From: Tetradesmus obliquus
Taxonomy: Eukaryota > Chlorophyta > Chlorophyceae > Sphaeropleales > Scenedesmaceae
Reading direction: 5' to 3'
Length of the DNA stretch: 64,000 nt
Assembly: GCA_030272155.1 (NCBI GenBank)
Contig: CP126203.1
Coordinates: 2,542,001 to 2,606,000 of the forward strand
A program made the translations under genes and the position numbers. Shown in pieces: positions 1 to 12,006 of this stretch. Under the pieces are notes generated by a model that was not told the origin of the DNA, ran no database searches, and saw only the letters and a list, made by a program, of their open reading frames with translations. Position 1 is the stretch's first letter. Each line of letters opens with the position of its first letter.

Positions 1-63
1 TGCACCCTGCACAAGGTGCCTTTCAATAGCATGCAATTTGCTGCAGTGCCTGCTGCTCCTCAC

Positions 64-1951
64 CAGGTGCATGACATCCCTCAGTGCTTCGATAGCTGCA
101 ATGCGCGTCCTGTGCCGCTTGTGAGTAGTCAGCGGCAGCAGCGCGGCCACTATGTCTTTGCTGATGGTAGACAGGCGCATGCCCAGGCACCCTGGCATGG
201 ACACAGTTGCAACAAGATGTACATGTAGAAAGTTATGCATGGCATCCGCCAGTTGATCAACCATGGAAGCAACACACTGTGTGTTTTGTTGCTGCTTGAA
301 CATGCCACACACAAACACATGCACGGAGGTGCCGGGCAGTCAATCATGCATCACAACTGCCTGCTCAGCAAGCAAACATAAATACATGCATGATTGGCAT
401 CTGCAACGCATCTCACTCCACACCTCCTGCCTCACCTGCCAGCTGCTGCACTGTCCTGCAGGCCTGCTCTGCTGCTTCGTGGAACGAGTCTGCCAAGCCA
501 GCAGACAGCACCGACCAGACCTCTGAGGCATAAGCTGCTACTGCTGAGCCTGCTTGAGCGACAATAACCCCCAGCAGCTGCAGCAGCAGCAGCCGCACCT
601 CCTCACTTGGCTCTGCAGAGCCCTGACCCTGCAGGGGTGTGATAGGATGTGATGTGAGAAATGGAAAAGTGACATTGCAGGAATCATACGGGCAGCAAGG
701 TGGTGTGTATGTACGATCATGTGATACTAGAAGAGGTATTTTGCACACAGTCAACTGCAAGATGCAGGTGCCCAAGTAACATCTTGACGAACATTCAACA
801 AGCGGCTGCCGGTGCTGCCAAGCTGCTTGCATGTCTTGCTGCATGCCCACCACAGACTCCTCGCCTGCACTACCAGCAGATGTTGCACCCACGCAAGCAG
901 CATACGGGCAGCAAGTCCTGCAGGACATGTATGCTTTCTGGCAGCTGGCTGCAGGGGTGTTTTCCCACCTGCTGAATGAATAGCCGCTCTTCCAGGACTG
1001 GTATAGCATATGGCAGCAGGCTCAATGTAGCATCTGCCCCCGCCTGCACAACAAGATAGACGAGGAAACAGACAGACAAGGACGTGTTTGGCCAAGTCCT
1101 TGTGGAAGCAAGCCAGCAGAGCACTGAGCAGCTGCAGCAGCATGTGGAGGGCTGCTATTGCAGAATGCTATACACCTAGTCAAAAGCATACAGCTGAAGA
1201 TGCAACGGCACAGTAGCAAGTGTACTGCTCCTCTGCAGTGCTACTGCAGCTGTCAGCAGCAGGCACCTGGAGCATGGCGTTGAAGGTGCTGACTGCTGCC
1301 TCCCTGCAGGCTTCCGACTTGTCCTCAAAGCGACGCAGCAGCGCCTTCCCCAGCTTGCAGGAAAGGGCCTCTGCCACATCTTCTGCTGAGGGTGGTGGTG
1401 TCCTGCTTACAAAAGCAACCTGCGCAGCAACGAGCAGGCGCATGCAGCTGTTCAACTTGAGTGCTGCAAGGCCGCAGCAGGGGGAGCGCTCTAGCACTGC
1501 TGCTCTTGCTAATGCCTAGGGCTCAGGATGTACATCTAGCGAAAGTCGTTCATTGCATACCGAAGATGTGTATGCAACTCACCTGCACTTGGTGCAGTGC
1601 TGCCTTGCGCACATTTGCATCAGGGCTCTGCAGTGCCTGCACCAGCCTGTCCAGCGCAGCACCCTCCAGGTCTGTCGGGGGCGCAAGCTTTTGCTGCTGT
1701 TCTTGACTCGCTGACGTTTGTCTGACAACTGCAAGTTTGCCGATCAGTGGATCGAGCTTGAGCTGCTGAGCCTGCTTCTTGGCCGTGTCCTGTGTGCTGC
1801 TGCTGCATGGCTTGTTGGACCTGGAGATGTCGCTGCTGAAGCCATGCCACAGCTTATCAAAATCGCGGTTGCTCGCAGGCCTTGATGCGTTCAGTTGCTG
1901 CCAGATAGCGTTGACATCGCGCCTGTCAGGCTTCTTCCCGCCCTCCTCCAT
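64..1951 (-). CDS. DNAAF5: Dynein axonemal assembly factor 5 (HEATR2)-like, 5' part; gene continues past the left edge
   Basis: DNAAF5 is a cytoplasmic HEAT-repeat factor needed to preassemble ciliary dynein arms. Exons in transcript order: 1951-1583, 1419-1267, 1167-1084, 1043-969, 628-436, 191-64; phases agree throughout. Start chosen at the ATG of MEEGGKKPDRRD, the first Met of an open exon. HEAT-type helices are visible: KLGKALLRRFEDKSEACREA (exon 2), LSLLPYAIPVLEERL (exon 4), EEVRLLLLQLLGVIV (exon 5) and LLPLTTHKRHRTRIAAIEAL (exon 6). Order and spacing match my recollection of human DNAAF5, whose exon-6 counterpart reads HWKVRVAAIEATGAVIHFG. The exon 3/4 junction is the weak point: the implied intron is only about 40 nt with a poor donor. 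Only about 270 N-terminal residues lie in the window. It shares an 891-bp divergent promoter region with the next gene. Alternative: another HEAT-repeat protein, less likely given the ordered matches. Confidence 0.8.
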
Positions 1952-2842
1952 TGATGCTACTGTCAGATGGTGCCCTGGCTACTCCAGCAAGCACTTAGTG
2001 CTGTCTTACCCTTGTTCAAGGTGTATTGCATGCTTTATTCGGACGAATGAGAATGAGGACGGAGACTGTGGCCTTCCGGCTGGGTTACTTTTTCATGTTA
2101 CAGCTTGCGTGTCATCGCCAATTGCGCTCGCATGTCTAAGCCTGAGACAAACTTCGTGTGACCAAATCGTTAAAATCAACAAACGACCTTTATGTCAGGA
2201 ACTTTGTTGCGCGAGGCACTGCCATTGCAGAGCGTCGAAGGGCAGTAACAGTCGCTGGATACGTCGAAGCAGGCCAGCAAATGTACCTGAATTTATCATA
2301 ACGCTGTTATAGATTGCTTGCGTTATTTACGACCCCTGGTTCTGCTTTTTGGAAACGTTCAATGGTCGCTGGTGTTTGTATGCGTGGGTTTTGACTTTGC
2401 CAGAGGTTGCGCGCTGGTGTTTCCCTGTAGGAAGTCAGAAAAAAAGTAAAGCTTATGGTTAGCAAAGTGAATAGTGCGCCTCGAAAAAGGTGGGAGGGGT
2501 GGGTGGTGGCCGGAGGGCTTCATCTGCCATCCCAGGCAACTGTAGCCATGTCAAGCCATGCCCTCGCACACAAACAAGGAAACGATCGTCCAGGATACGG
2601 AGTCACCGACTCCCTAATTTACGTTGTTGTACTGGCCAACAGGCAACTCCCTCTGTGGTGATTCAGAAGTAACAGTGTTGTTGGTCGAGTAGGGTTGTGC
2701 AGATGGGCTGTATTGTGCAGGAAACAACAGTGTGATGCCAAATTCGTGAGACCTCCACACTCGCGATGCATTTTGGGGTGTGTTCCTTTGAACTGTAACG
2801 ACAGCTGCTGTGCGAGCTCCGCAAAACTGTGTGTTCGCAGCC
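1952..2842. promoter_or_regulatory. Divergent intergenic region between DNAAF5-like and coiled-coil genes
   Basis: These 891 bases separate two head-to-head start codons and so hold both promoters and 5' UTRs. I see no coding exon, no convincing TATA box and no repeat longer than short CTG runs. A 177-codon open frame at 1779-2312 crosses the DNAAF5 start on the opposite strand and looks like a shadow. A shared promoter is inference from the geometry only. Confidence 0.5.
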
Positions 2843-5085
2843 ATGGGGGATGCAACACTGGTTCAGCAGCTTGAGGATGTGCTCAGAACCACAGCTCTTT
2901 CTGCCATGGCCGTTTACGAGCAAGGTAGGCTCTGCATCAGCTGCAGCAGCTTCTTGTGATTTTGCTGTTGGCTGCAACTCAAATTACCTTGTGCCATGAC
3001 CATTGCAGGCATCCACCAGACGCAGGACCAGCTGCATTGCTGCCTGGATGACCTGCATCGTGTGCGTGAGGCAGCAGATGCGCAGTGCCTGGCGCAAGTG
3101 CAGCAGATTCAGCAGCAGTACCAGCAGGACTTGGATGTGCTGACTGCGCAATATGAGGAACAGGTAACAGAGCAGTAGTGCTTGAATAGATAACCCACAA
3201 CAGGAAGCTTCGTACTGGCTGGCAGCTTTGATTGTGCTTCACTTGCTGCAGCATCTGCCCCGTACCCTGGACAGACAATAGCGCCAATGCATTGCCTCCA
3301 CTGCTGTTGTGTGCATGCGAAACTGTGCAGGTGCGGTGCGTTGAGCAGCAAACGCGGCAGCGCATCACCGAGGCACATGCAGAGGCAGAGGAGGTCATTA
3401 CCCAAGCAGCAGCAGAGCTGCTGGCCAAGCTGCAGCCCCCAGCGCCTGCAGCTGCAGCAGCAACGCAGGAGCTGTCGATGATGCAGCTGCAACAAGCAGA
3501 CCAGGCACAGGGACTAGGGCCAGCGGCATATGTGCCGTGGGACGAACCGCAGCAGGAGCAGCAGCAGCAGCAGCAAAGCTTCGACATGCAGAACCTGCAC
3601 AGAGCTGCTCAAAGCAGTGAGGTGCACGACTGCACAAACGGCAATGTCAGCCGCATGCCAAGCAGCATTGCTGTGGCTGCCACGAGCCTGGCCAGCAGCC
3701 CCCAGCCAGAGTACGCTAACACTCCTGCAAGCGATGACCGTGCACAGCAACAGCCACAGCAGCCGCTGCCAATGCAGCAGCACATGCACCACCTGCAGCA
3801 CACAGCTGGTCAGGCGGTGATGCACCCTCAAGGGCAGCTGGACCAGCTGCACATTCAGGAGCATGTCAGTTCACCTGAGTGGCAGCAGCAGCAGCAGCAT
3901 GTGGAGGAGTCATCTCTGATACACAGCAGCTACAGCATGCACCACAAGCAGCAGCAGGACAGCGGCCTGGCCCAGCATCCTCGCCACAGCAGGAGCAGGA
4001 GCAACAGCAGCAGCAGCCGCCACCATGCGGCTGCCTTGCCGCAAGATTTAGCTGACATGCCGCCACCTGCTCACAGAAGCAGGCATGCAGGCAGCCGCCC
4101 TGACTGGGTGGAGCCCATGCAGGACGCTGCTGCACACGCTGTGCAGAGGAGCAGCAGCAGTCGCCGCCGCACCTCTGGTAGCAGCAGGGCATCTGAGTAT
4201 GACGCAGCCACCACTGCTGCAGCAGGCGCATCCTTGCATGAGCAGCAGCAGCAGTGGCATGCACTTCACAACACAGGCAGGCGCAGCAGCAGCCTGTATC
4301 CCGGCGGATGCACAGGCCACAGCAGCAGTAGCAGCCGCAGTGAGCCAGGCGCAGCAGGCAGCAGGCGGCACAGCAGAGCTGATGCCATACACAGCAGCAG
4401 CGGCACACATTATGCTGCGCGTGCTGCAGTGATGGCTGCTGCGGCTGTTGCAGACGACGATGATGACGAGTTTTACGGCACATCAGGGCCTACATTTGAG
4501 CGAAACACTGTGCAAACACAGCAGCAGCAGCACCAGCAGCAGCACGTGCTGTCAGCAGCTGATGTCCTGCGGCACTCCTCCAGCAGCAGGCAGCAGCTGT
4601 CAAACAGCTTGGTGCAGGGGCTGCGCAGGGCATCGTCTGAAGCGGCCTCTGCATCAGCAGCTGCTGCTGAGCGGCGCAGCAGTGATGGCGGCAGCAGCGG
4701 CTCGGTTCTGGATGCAGCAGGCAGCAGAGACAGCGCTGTTCACTGGCGGGGCTCTGGCAGCGCCAGCAAACAAGAGCGGCACAGCAGCCGCACACGTGGC
4801 AGAGGCGACAAGGGCGGGGGCCAGCTGTTTGCCAGCTGGCAGCCTGGCAGTGCCAGCAAGCACATAGACAGCAGCATCCTGAAGGCGCTGCAGCCATTCG
4901 GCAAGCAGGAGCGCAGCAGGCATCAGCGGCAGGATCAGGCTGTAGCAGCAACAGCAGCAGCAGCACCTTTATGGGCTACGGCCAGCTCACCTATACATTC
5001 TGTGGTCAAAGGTGGAGCGCAGCAGCGCCGGCCGTCGAGGGCGTTGGATTTGCTGCGAGACAATGACAGTGGCAGTGATGCATAG
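2843..5085 (+). CDS. Unrecognised coiled-coil protein with long Ser/Gln/Ala-rich tail
   Basis: Exons 2843-2924, 3009-3163, 3331-5085, joined in phase, give about 664 residues. The start is the ATG of MGDATLVQQLEDVL, directly before the first GT donor. Residues 1 to about 120 are ordered and helical, with heptad-like stretches around QQIQQQYQQDLDVLTAQYEE and QRITEAHAEAEEVITQAAAE, which suggests a coiled coil. The remaining ~540 residues are low complexity: many Ser-rich blocks with SRS and RRSS motifs, poly-Gln runs, His-rich patches, an acidic DDDDDE patch near residue 480, and a basic Ser-rich segment towards the end. No enzyme motif, signal peptide or membrane span is visible. I do not recognise the family. 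Divergent pairing with a cilium assembly gene makes a ciliary or centrosomal role conceivable, but that is only inference. The tail composition would also suit a phosphorylated scaffold. Confidence 0.7.
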
Positions 5086-5774
5086 GGTGACACATGGTGC
5101 ATGGTGGGCGGGGAGGTAAACTGCTCGCAGCGCAGCACCAACAGCGCCACGGGTCAAGGAGCCAGCTAGCACATCTTGAGTATTGGGGTTTTGTGGAGCG
5201 TTGCTTGTTAGTGTGCTGTGGTGCAGGGTTGTAGCATCGCAGCGTGCCAGCATGCGCCTGTGTGGCAGGCTGCTTCGTCACAGCCAGCACTGTGTGCCTT
5301 GGAAGGCGGCAAACTGGCACATGAACTCTGGTGTGATGTGAGGGATTGCATGTTGCAGCCTAGTTGTCAAATGGGACGTGTCACATTTGCCAGGCTCTTG
5401 GCTGCCGGAAAGGCGCGTGTGAGGTGAACACCTACTTGCACCCTCGTCATGTCATCCAGCTGCCTCAAAAGCCGTGATTTGCCGATCGACTGCACAGCCT
5501 CTGGGAAGCCTCCAAACAGTTCGAAACAGCGTAATACGCAACTTTAAGGTGTCTGAAGCTGCAGAGGTCTGACTGTCCGGTGTTCCTCATCACCAACCTG
5601 AACACTTGCTAAGCAATAATGTGATTTGTAGTTATCGTTCAGTTCGATATACTTGTCTAAAAATATATTCGACGGCCCCGAGGCCGGCGGGTTGGCTCTC
5701 CACCAGGAGTGCACCTGAACGGCTTAGCAGGTCAGCCAAGGCTATTAGCGGTGCCTCTTTGTGCATCAATCAAC
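5086..5774. other. Intergenic region
   Basis: These 689 bases lie between the stop of the coiled-coil gene and the start of the Tudor/PHD gene, in the same orientation. They should hold the 3' UTR of the first and the promoter of the second. No exact TGTAA poly(A) signal is present in it. An AT-rich stretch near 5640-5670 stands out from its surroundings. I see no gene. Confidence 0.5.
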
Positions 5775-8700
5775 ATGGCTGATCAAGAGGACTCGGTGTG
5801 GGCTGAGGTGCGGCCATGCTAGTGGTGCAGCATGCAGATGCTTCCAGCGCCCGCCGCCACGCCAACGGCAGCGGCTGCGGCAGCCAGCAAGCCCCGCTAC
5901 CCGCAGCAGCATAGTACCTGGCATATGCCCTGCTGACATGCATGCTCTGTATGGGTGTTGATGCTGCAGGCGGTGATCAGCGAACAAGAGTTCACAGCAG
6001 CGGCCAGCCAGCTTGAGGAGTGGAGCACAGCCAGGGACTTCCTTGCTCTGGTGGCCAACGGATGCAGGCCAGAAGTGGTGTTCGTCACAGAAGGGTGTGT
6101 TGCTATGAAAGCTCAACCAACTAATTAGCTTCGCAGTATGCAGTAACAAGAGCCTGGGCGTGCTTGCTCGTTGGTAAACAAGGCCCGCTGTATACAAGCA
6201 ACTGTATCACACGGCACTTCTGCATGATCATAGTGCCCGCAAGTACGTGCTGCTGCGTACACGACTGCTAAGATACCATTCTGCAGCCCTTAGCATTCAC
6301 CAAGTCGTCGCACGTTCTAGAACATGCGCCTCACCCCCTGCCTTCGCTGCACTGCACACAACCTGTGACACATGTGCACGCAGCTACCACAAGCAGCAGT
6401 CGCTGGCGCTCAACTTCCAACTGCCAGAGCTTGAGCGCATGGCTGATGCAGAAGACCTCCCAGAGCCGCCAAATCTGCACTGGAGCAGGTCAGCAAACAT
6501 GCTCAACCCAGGGCTGCTGCTAGAGCGGGAGCTCTCAGGGGGCTGCAACGCTAGCTGCATGCAGCGCCCGGCACGGCTGCCGCACGCGCAGGAGCAGCAG
6601 GGCAAAGCGGAGCGCTTCGGTGGGTTTATGGGGCTTACACACGGTCGTTTTGGTTGCCATTGGAATGGCATGCAGACTGCAGTGGGCGCTACACAGGCAT
6701 GCATGATGCTGCAGCAGTCGATAGTGTAACTAGATACATGCATGCTCATTGTCCTCGCAGGCACAAACTGCCAAAGGCATGCCTGCTTCACTTGTCCCAA
6801 GCGCAGTTGGCTTGTCGAAGAGGGTAGTTGGTTTTGCTCACCCCTGTGTTGTTGCTTCTTGGCGCTTTGCTGATGCTCCTGCAGGCGTGGTTGAGCGCTG
6901 TAAGCTGCTGGATGTGCAGTACATCAGCAAGCAGTACCTCCCGCAAGCAGAAGATGACAACCCCTTTGGCGAGCACAACGTTCCTGCAGATCAGCGCGTG
7001 GCACTATCTATTCGTGTCACTTTGCAGCGCCTGGCAGGTTCGCAGCAGCGTTGCAGCCCTCAAAAAACTGCAGAGCAGCAGGTAGAGCAGCAGCAGGATG
7101 ACGCAACAGAGCAGCAGCGCCCAGGCAGCTGCTGCAGCTGCCATGGCGATGAGCGCGGGGGGTGCGGCAGCCCAAGCGACAAAGAGAACAAGCAGAACAA
7201 GCAGCAGGCAGTTGCTGAAGGCCCCAGCAAGGCAGCTGATAGCACTGCAGTGCCGTGCAGCAGCAGCAGCTGCAGCGGCTGTGGGGAGGCGCTGCTGTGT
7301 GTGTTAGAGTACCCCGTGCTGCACCTGGAGGGCAATGATTACATCGTTCCTGCAGCTGTGTTTGACCGGGGCATGGCTGAGTGGTCAAGTTTGACCGCCA
7401 AGGACCGCTTTGTCATGCTGTGGGACGGCCGACCATGCTTGTGAGTGGCGCAGCATGCTGCTGTTTCAAACAGTCGAAGCTGCTGCTTCCTGCAGGCATC
7501 TGCAGTTGCAAGCATGAGCAGGCGGCTGTTAGTATGCTTCTTAGCTGCTGCTCATAGCGCATGCACTGGTTTGCCTTTGAGTTGAAAGAGGCCTGTATGT
7601 GTGGCGCCGCTATTCATGCTGCTACTGCTGCCGCCGCTGTGCTGTACTGCGCGCTCCTGCAAGGTCTTTGTGGAGGGCCACAGGCAGATCATTATCCCGC
7701 GGTCATCATCGCAGCCGCTTGAACGCTTTGGCCAACTTTTCTCATATCAATGCTGCTGCGTGTGCTGTCCTGCAGGGTTTTTGTGCAGGGCTACACTCGG
7801 CTGGCTATCGCGGCGCAGCCTCTTGAACACGTCAAGGCATTCATCTCATGTATCGCTGCTGCTGTCTGCTTGTGCCTGCAGGGGCTTTGTGGAAGGCTAC
7901 AGGCGGCGCAAGCTGCAGGACAGCTTCTGGGGCTCGCCCTGGCGCAGCATCACCATCGACTGGGTGGACAACCCAGTGGACAGGTGTGCGCTGTTTGTGA
8001 GGGTGCCATGTTGCTATGTTCAAGCGTATCTTATGCACTGCTTGTGCTCTGTTGAATTGGGTGGACAACCCGGTGGACAGGTGTGCGCTGCGCTGCCTTG
8101 CAGTTGGTTTGTCTGGCGATGGGTTTGGCTGCTGCTGTGAATGCTGTCAGTGAGTGATAAACTGGACAGGTGCGCGTTGTTTGTGGTTGCCGTGTTGTTG
8201 CCTTCAAGTGTTTGGGCGTGTGCAGCATCACCATCGACTGGGTGGACAACCCAGTGGACAGGTGCACAGCTGGCATTGTTGGTTGCTGTTGTTGTGCGCA
8301 AGCCACTTCACTGCTGCGCCTTGTTGATGGCTGTTTGTTACAACTTGCAGTGCAGAGCTTCTGCGCAGCTCCACAGCACAGACGGGTTTGGCTGAGTGCC
8401 AGTGTTGGTTGTGTGGTGTGGTGCCTGTGGGCTCCTACCTAGTTCAAAGTAGTTCAAAGTAGTTTGACCATTGACCATTGACCGTTGAACTGGGTGGGCC
8501 TGTACTGCTTGTGCTGGAAATGACTGCAGGGAGAATGACCCAGAGGACTGGGGGTATGGCAACCCATGGTGAGCTCCTGCAGAAAGCTGCATGGAGTTTC
8601 AGTCAAGGAAGGGTCCGCCAGGGATCGGCATCACAGTTGTAGGGCGTGACTGGGCTGCTTGTTCATCGGCACCAGGCCTGTTACCCTAACTGCAGCACAC

Positions 8701-10361
8701 CGCGCAGTGATCTAGTCACAGTAGGAACCTGTCTACAGCGCGGCATGCGCATGCACGCATGCAGGCACCGCAGCTTCCATGGCTGTTCCAGTTTCCTGTG
8801 CGTGCGTGTCTTGCACGGCGTCTTTATTTGGTGTTGACGCAGCTCCAACTTGTTTTGTGCTTGCAGGGAAATGGTGCGGGAGGCGTGCTCAGGCTCCAGC
8901 AAGGTCCTGAATGCTCCCTGGACCCCAGAGGGCGCTGCTGCAGCAAGGGCAGACGCACTGGCTGATGCAGCAAAGCAAGTCAAGGCAGCGAAGAAGCGCA
9001 AGCGCAATACGTGGTGCGGGGTGAAACATGGGGCTTGCTGGCTGTGCCTTGTGGCACGTGCTTGTGTGCCTGTGTCCTTGTGTGCTGTGTGCTTCTGTGC
9101 CAGCTGTTCTGGTTGGCATGTGCAAAAGGTCAAGAGCTGCTGGTGTGATGGCAGGCGATTTGATGTGCTGCGTGTTACCTTTCTGTGTTGCCTCCCGCAA
9201 CATATGACTGCTCCACTGTTTTCCTGCCTGGGCATGTGGGCAACTTGTTGTTGGCGTCGTTTTGCCGCGCCTGCAGTGCTGCTTGGACCCAACTTTCACC
9301 AAACTTTCTCATCACTCCTCCCACCATTCCTGCAGGGGCAGGGCCGAGGGTGACTTCTACTACGAAGCAGAAGACGACGAGGCTGCAGAGATCTCCGACA
9401 CGTCATTCTTCTTCGATGATGATCCTGAGGACTTTATAATCCACAGTAGCAGCCGCAGGGCCGCAGCACGCAGCAGCAGCGCCAGAGGCTCCGGCCGTCC
9501 TCGCAGCAGCGGCGGCGCACGGGCCCCACGGCAGAGGCGCAGCGATTCAGCAGCTGCAGGCGGCGGCACTGCATATGGCAGGCAGAGGGGAGGTGGGGGT
9601 GAGGCAGCAGAGGGAGAGCCGTCACACAGTTGGGGGAGGGAGCTGGTTGGAGTGCCCGAGGATGTGTGTTTGGTTTGCAGGAAAGGGAGCGAGGCAGGGG
9701 AGCTCGTGAACAAGCACACAGGCCACAGCTACCAGAACTGCTGCAGGAGGTACCACGTGGGGTGCCTGCTGCTGCTGAACGCTGCAGGCATACGCACCGC
9801 GTACCTGAGCAAGCAGCAGCTCAAGAAGATGCAGACCGCGCAGCAGCGAGGCGCAGCGGCGCAGCCGCCTGCGGCAGCAGCAGCAGCAGCAGGCGGTGGC
9901 GTGCCGTGTGATGGCCTGCTGGGGAAGCTGCAGCAGCTGCTGCAGCGCAAGGACCCTAGGGTCAGCCCTGCGCTTGCTGCTGCAGTAGCTGAAGCTGAGC
10001 AGGCAGCAGAGCTGTACAAGAAGGATGAGGTCAGCCTGGCGTGCCCGGCGCACTGCTGCCATGGCTGCGGGTGAGCTTGCATTTTGTTTTTCACTTGTTA
10101 CTTCTGGCTTCCAACTCAGTTGCTGGTGATGCAACAGCTGCTCTAACTTATCTTGTACACACACTGGACAGCTGGGTGTGTGGTGCTTGTGTTGATGATG
10201 TTGCAGGGGTTAGCCGGGTCCCAAGCGCACGCAGCATCTGCTTGACAGGCAACTTCCACAGTTGATCCCGCAGGGTGTAATTCTTAGACTGTCATCCTGG
10301 AAGCTGATGCTGTCCGCCTAGTCAGCGCTGCACTGTCAACACGCAGAGCTTGACTTTACCA

Positions 10362-10394
<33 letters not shown>

Positions 10395-10952
10395 TTGTTT
10401 CCTGCAGGCTCAACGGCAAGCACGAGTTCCTCGTGTGGTGCTGCTGCTGCTGGGTGCGCACCTACCACTGCCGCAACTGCATGCCGATGGGCGCACAGCG
10501 CGTGACAGTGGCAGGCAGAGACTACATTCGCTGCCCTCACTGCGTAGCAGCTGGCGCACCTCTGCCTGTACCACTTATTGTTGTGCCAGCAGCAGCAGCA
10601 GCAGCAGCAGGTGCACCAGCAGTGAAGCAGGAAGCAGCGGATGGCTTAGCTGCTATGCTGGCAGCAGCAGCTGCAGCACCAGAGCCTTCCGAGGCCGCTG
10701 CAGCAGCGCTGGCAGCAGCAGCAGCAGCAGCAGGTGCAGCAGATGCAGCAGATGGCTTAGATGAGGAAGAGCAGCATGCAGAGCAGCTGCTGCTGCTTGC
10801 TACACACAGCAGCCGGGAGCCTTCTGCTTCCAGTGACCAGCAGCAGCAGCAGCAGCAGCAGCATGTGAAGCAAGAGCCTGATGTGCTTGACGAGGTTTTA
10901 CAGCAGCCTCACAAAAGGGTGGTTGCTTCAGAGGAGCCAGGCGAAGCTGCTG

Positions 10953-10983
<31 letters not shown>

Positions 10984-11975
10984 TGGTGTGTCTGATGCAT
11001 TCAAGCCAGAAATGCAGAAGCTTGCAGGACTGGAGCTTGAGCTGCAGCTGATGCAGCAGCAGCTGGGAGCGCCTGCGCTGCCAGCAGTGCTTGAGGCTCC
11101 TCTGGATGCTGCAGCCAGTGCAGATCTTGATGAGTCAGCTGCTGCTTCAGAGGAGGTGGTAGATGCAGGGCAAGGTGCTGTGGCAGCAGCAGCAGCAGGG
11201 CCAGCAGCAAGTACGGCAGCAGAGTCCTCAGGTGCTGCTGGCAATGCAAGTGGCGATGTTATGACAGAGCTCATGCCTGATGTAGAAGAGCTAGCAGGGC
11301 TGAAGGTGGAGCTGCAGCTGCTGCAGCAGCAGCTGGCGCAGCTGCAGGCAGCCGTGCAGCAGAAGCAGGGGGCGGTGCAGCAGAAGCAGCAGCAGCTGGA
11401 TGAGAAGCAGCAGAAGCTGCTGCGGGAGCGAGGGCTGGTGCCAGCAGGGGTGCCTGAGGTGGCAGCAGCGCCTGCACGCGCAAACAGGCGCAAGCGATCT
11501 GCAGGTGCTGCTGCTGCTGCTGCTGCTAGTGTCTCAGGCACTGCAAGCATGACAGCAGGTCTGCCAACAGCAGCAGCAGCAGCTGCTGCTGATGTGGCAA
11601 TGCCTGATGCCCCAGAAGATCCAGAGGCAGCGGCTCTCTTTGCGCTTGACATGCTCGCTGTTGCAGCTGAAGGTGCAGGCGCAGCAGCAACCCCAGCGCA
11701 GCCCTCTCGAGCAGCAGCAGCAGCAGCACCTGAGCCGGTCGATCCTGCAGCAGTGGCGGCAGCAGCAGCAGCAGCAGCCGCTGCGCAGATGCCGGATGAG
11801 GGGAATGTGGCGGCTATGCCTGGCTGGCTGCTGCGCAGCTTGCAGGATGGGGAGCTGCATACCCCCAGCTTCAAACTGGTGCCAATAGATGATGATGAGG
11901 CCGGCAGCACAGCTGCCAAGCTGCGCCACGTGGCAGCAGCAACTGCACGCCTGCCAAACCACTGCAAAGCGGTTG

Positions 11976-12006
<31 letters not shown>

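Noticed and set aside
8430-8500. AGTTCAAAGT and TTGACCA direct repeats as a transposon end
   Set aside because: Only a few short units inside intron 5 of the Tudor gene, with no element body or target duplication.
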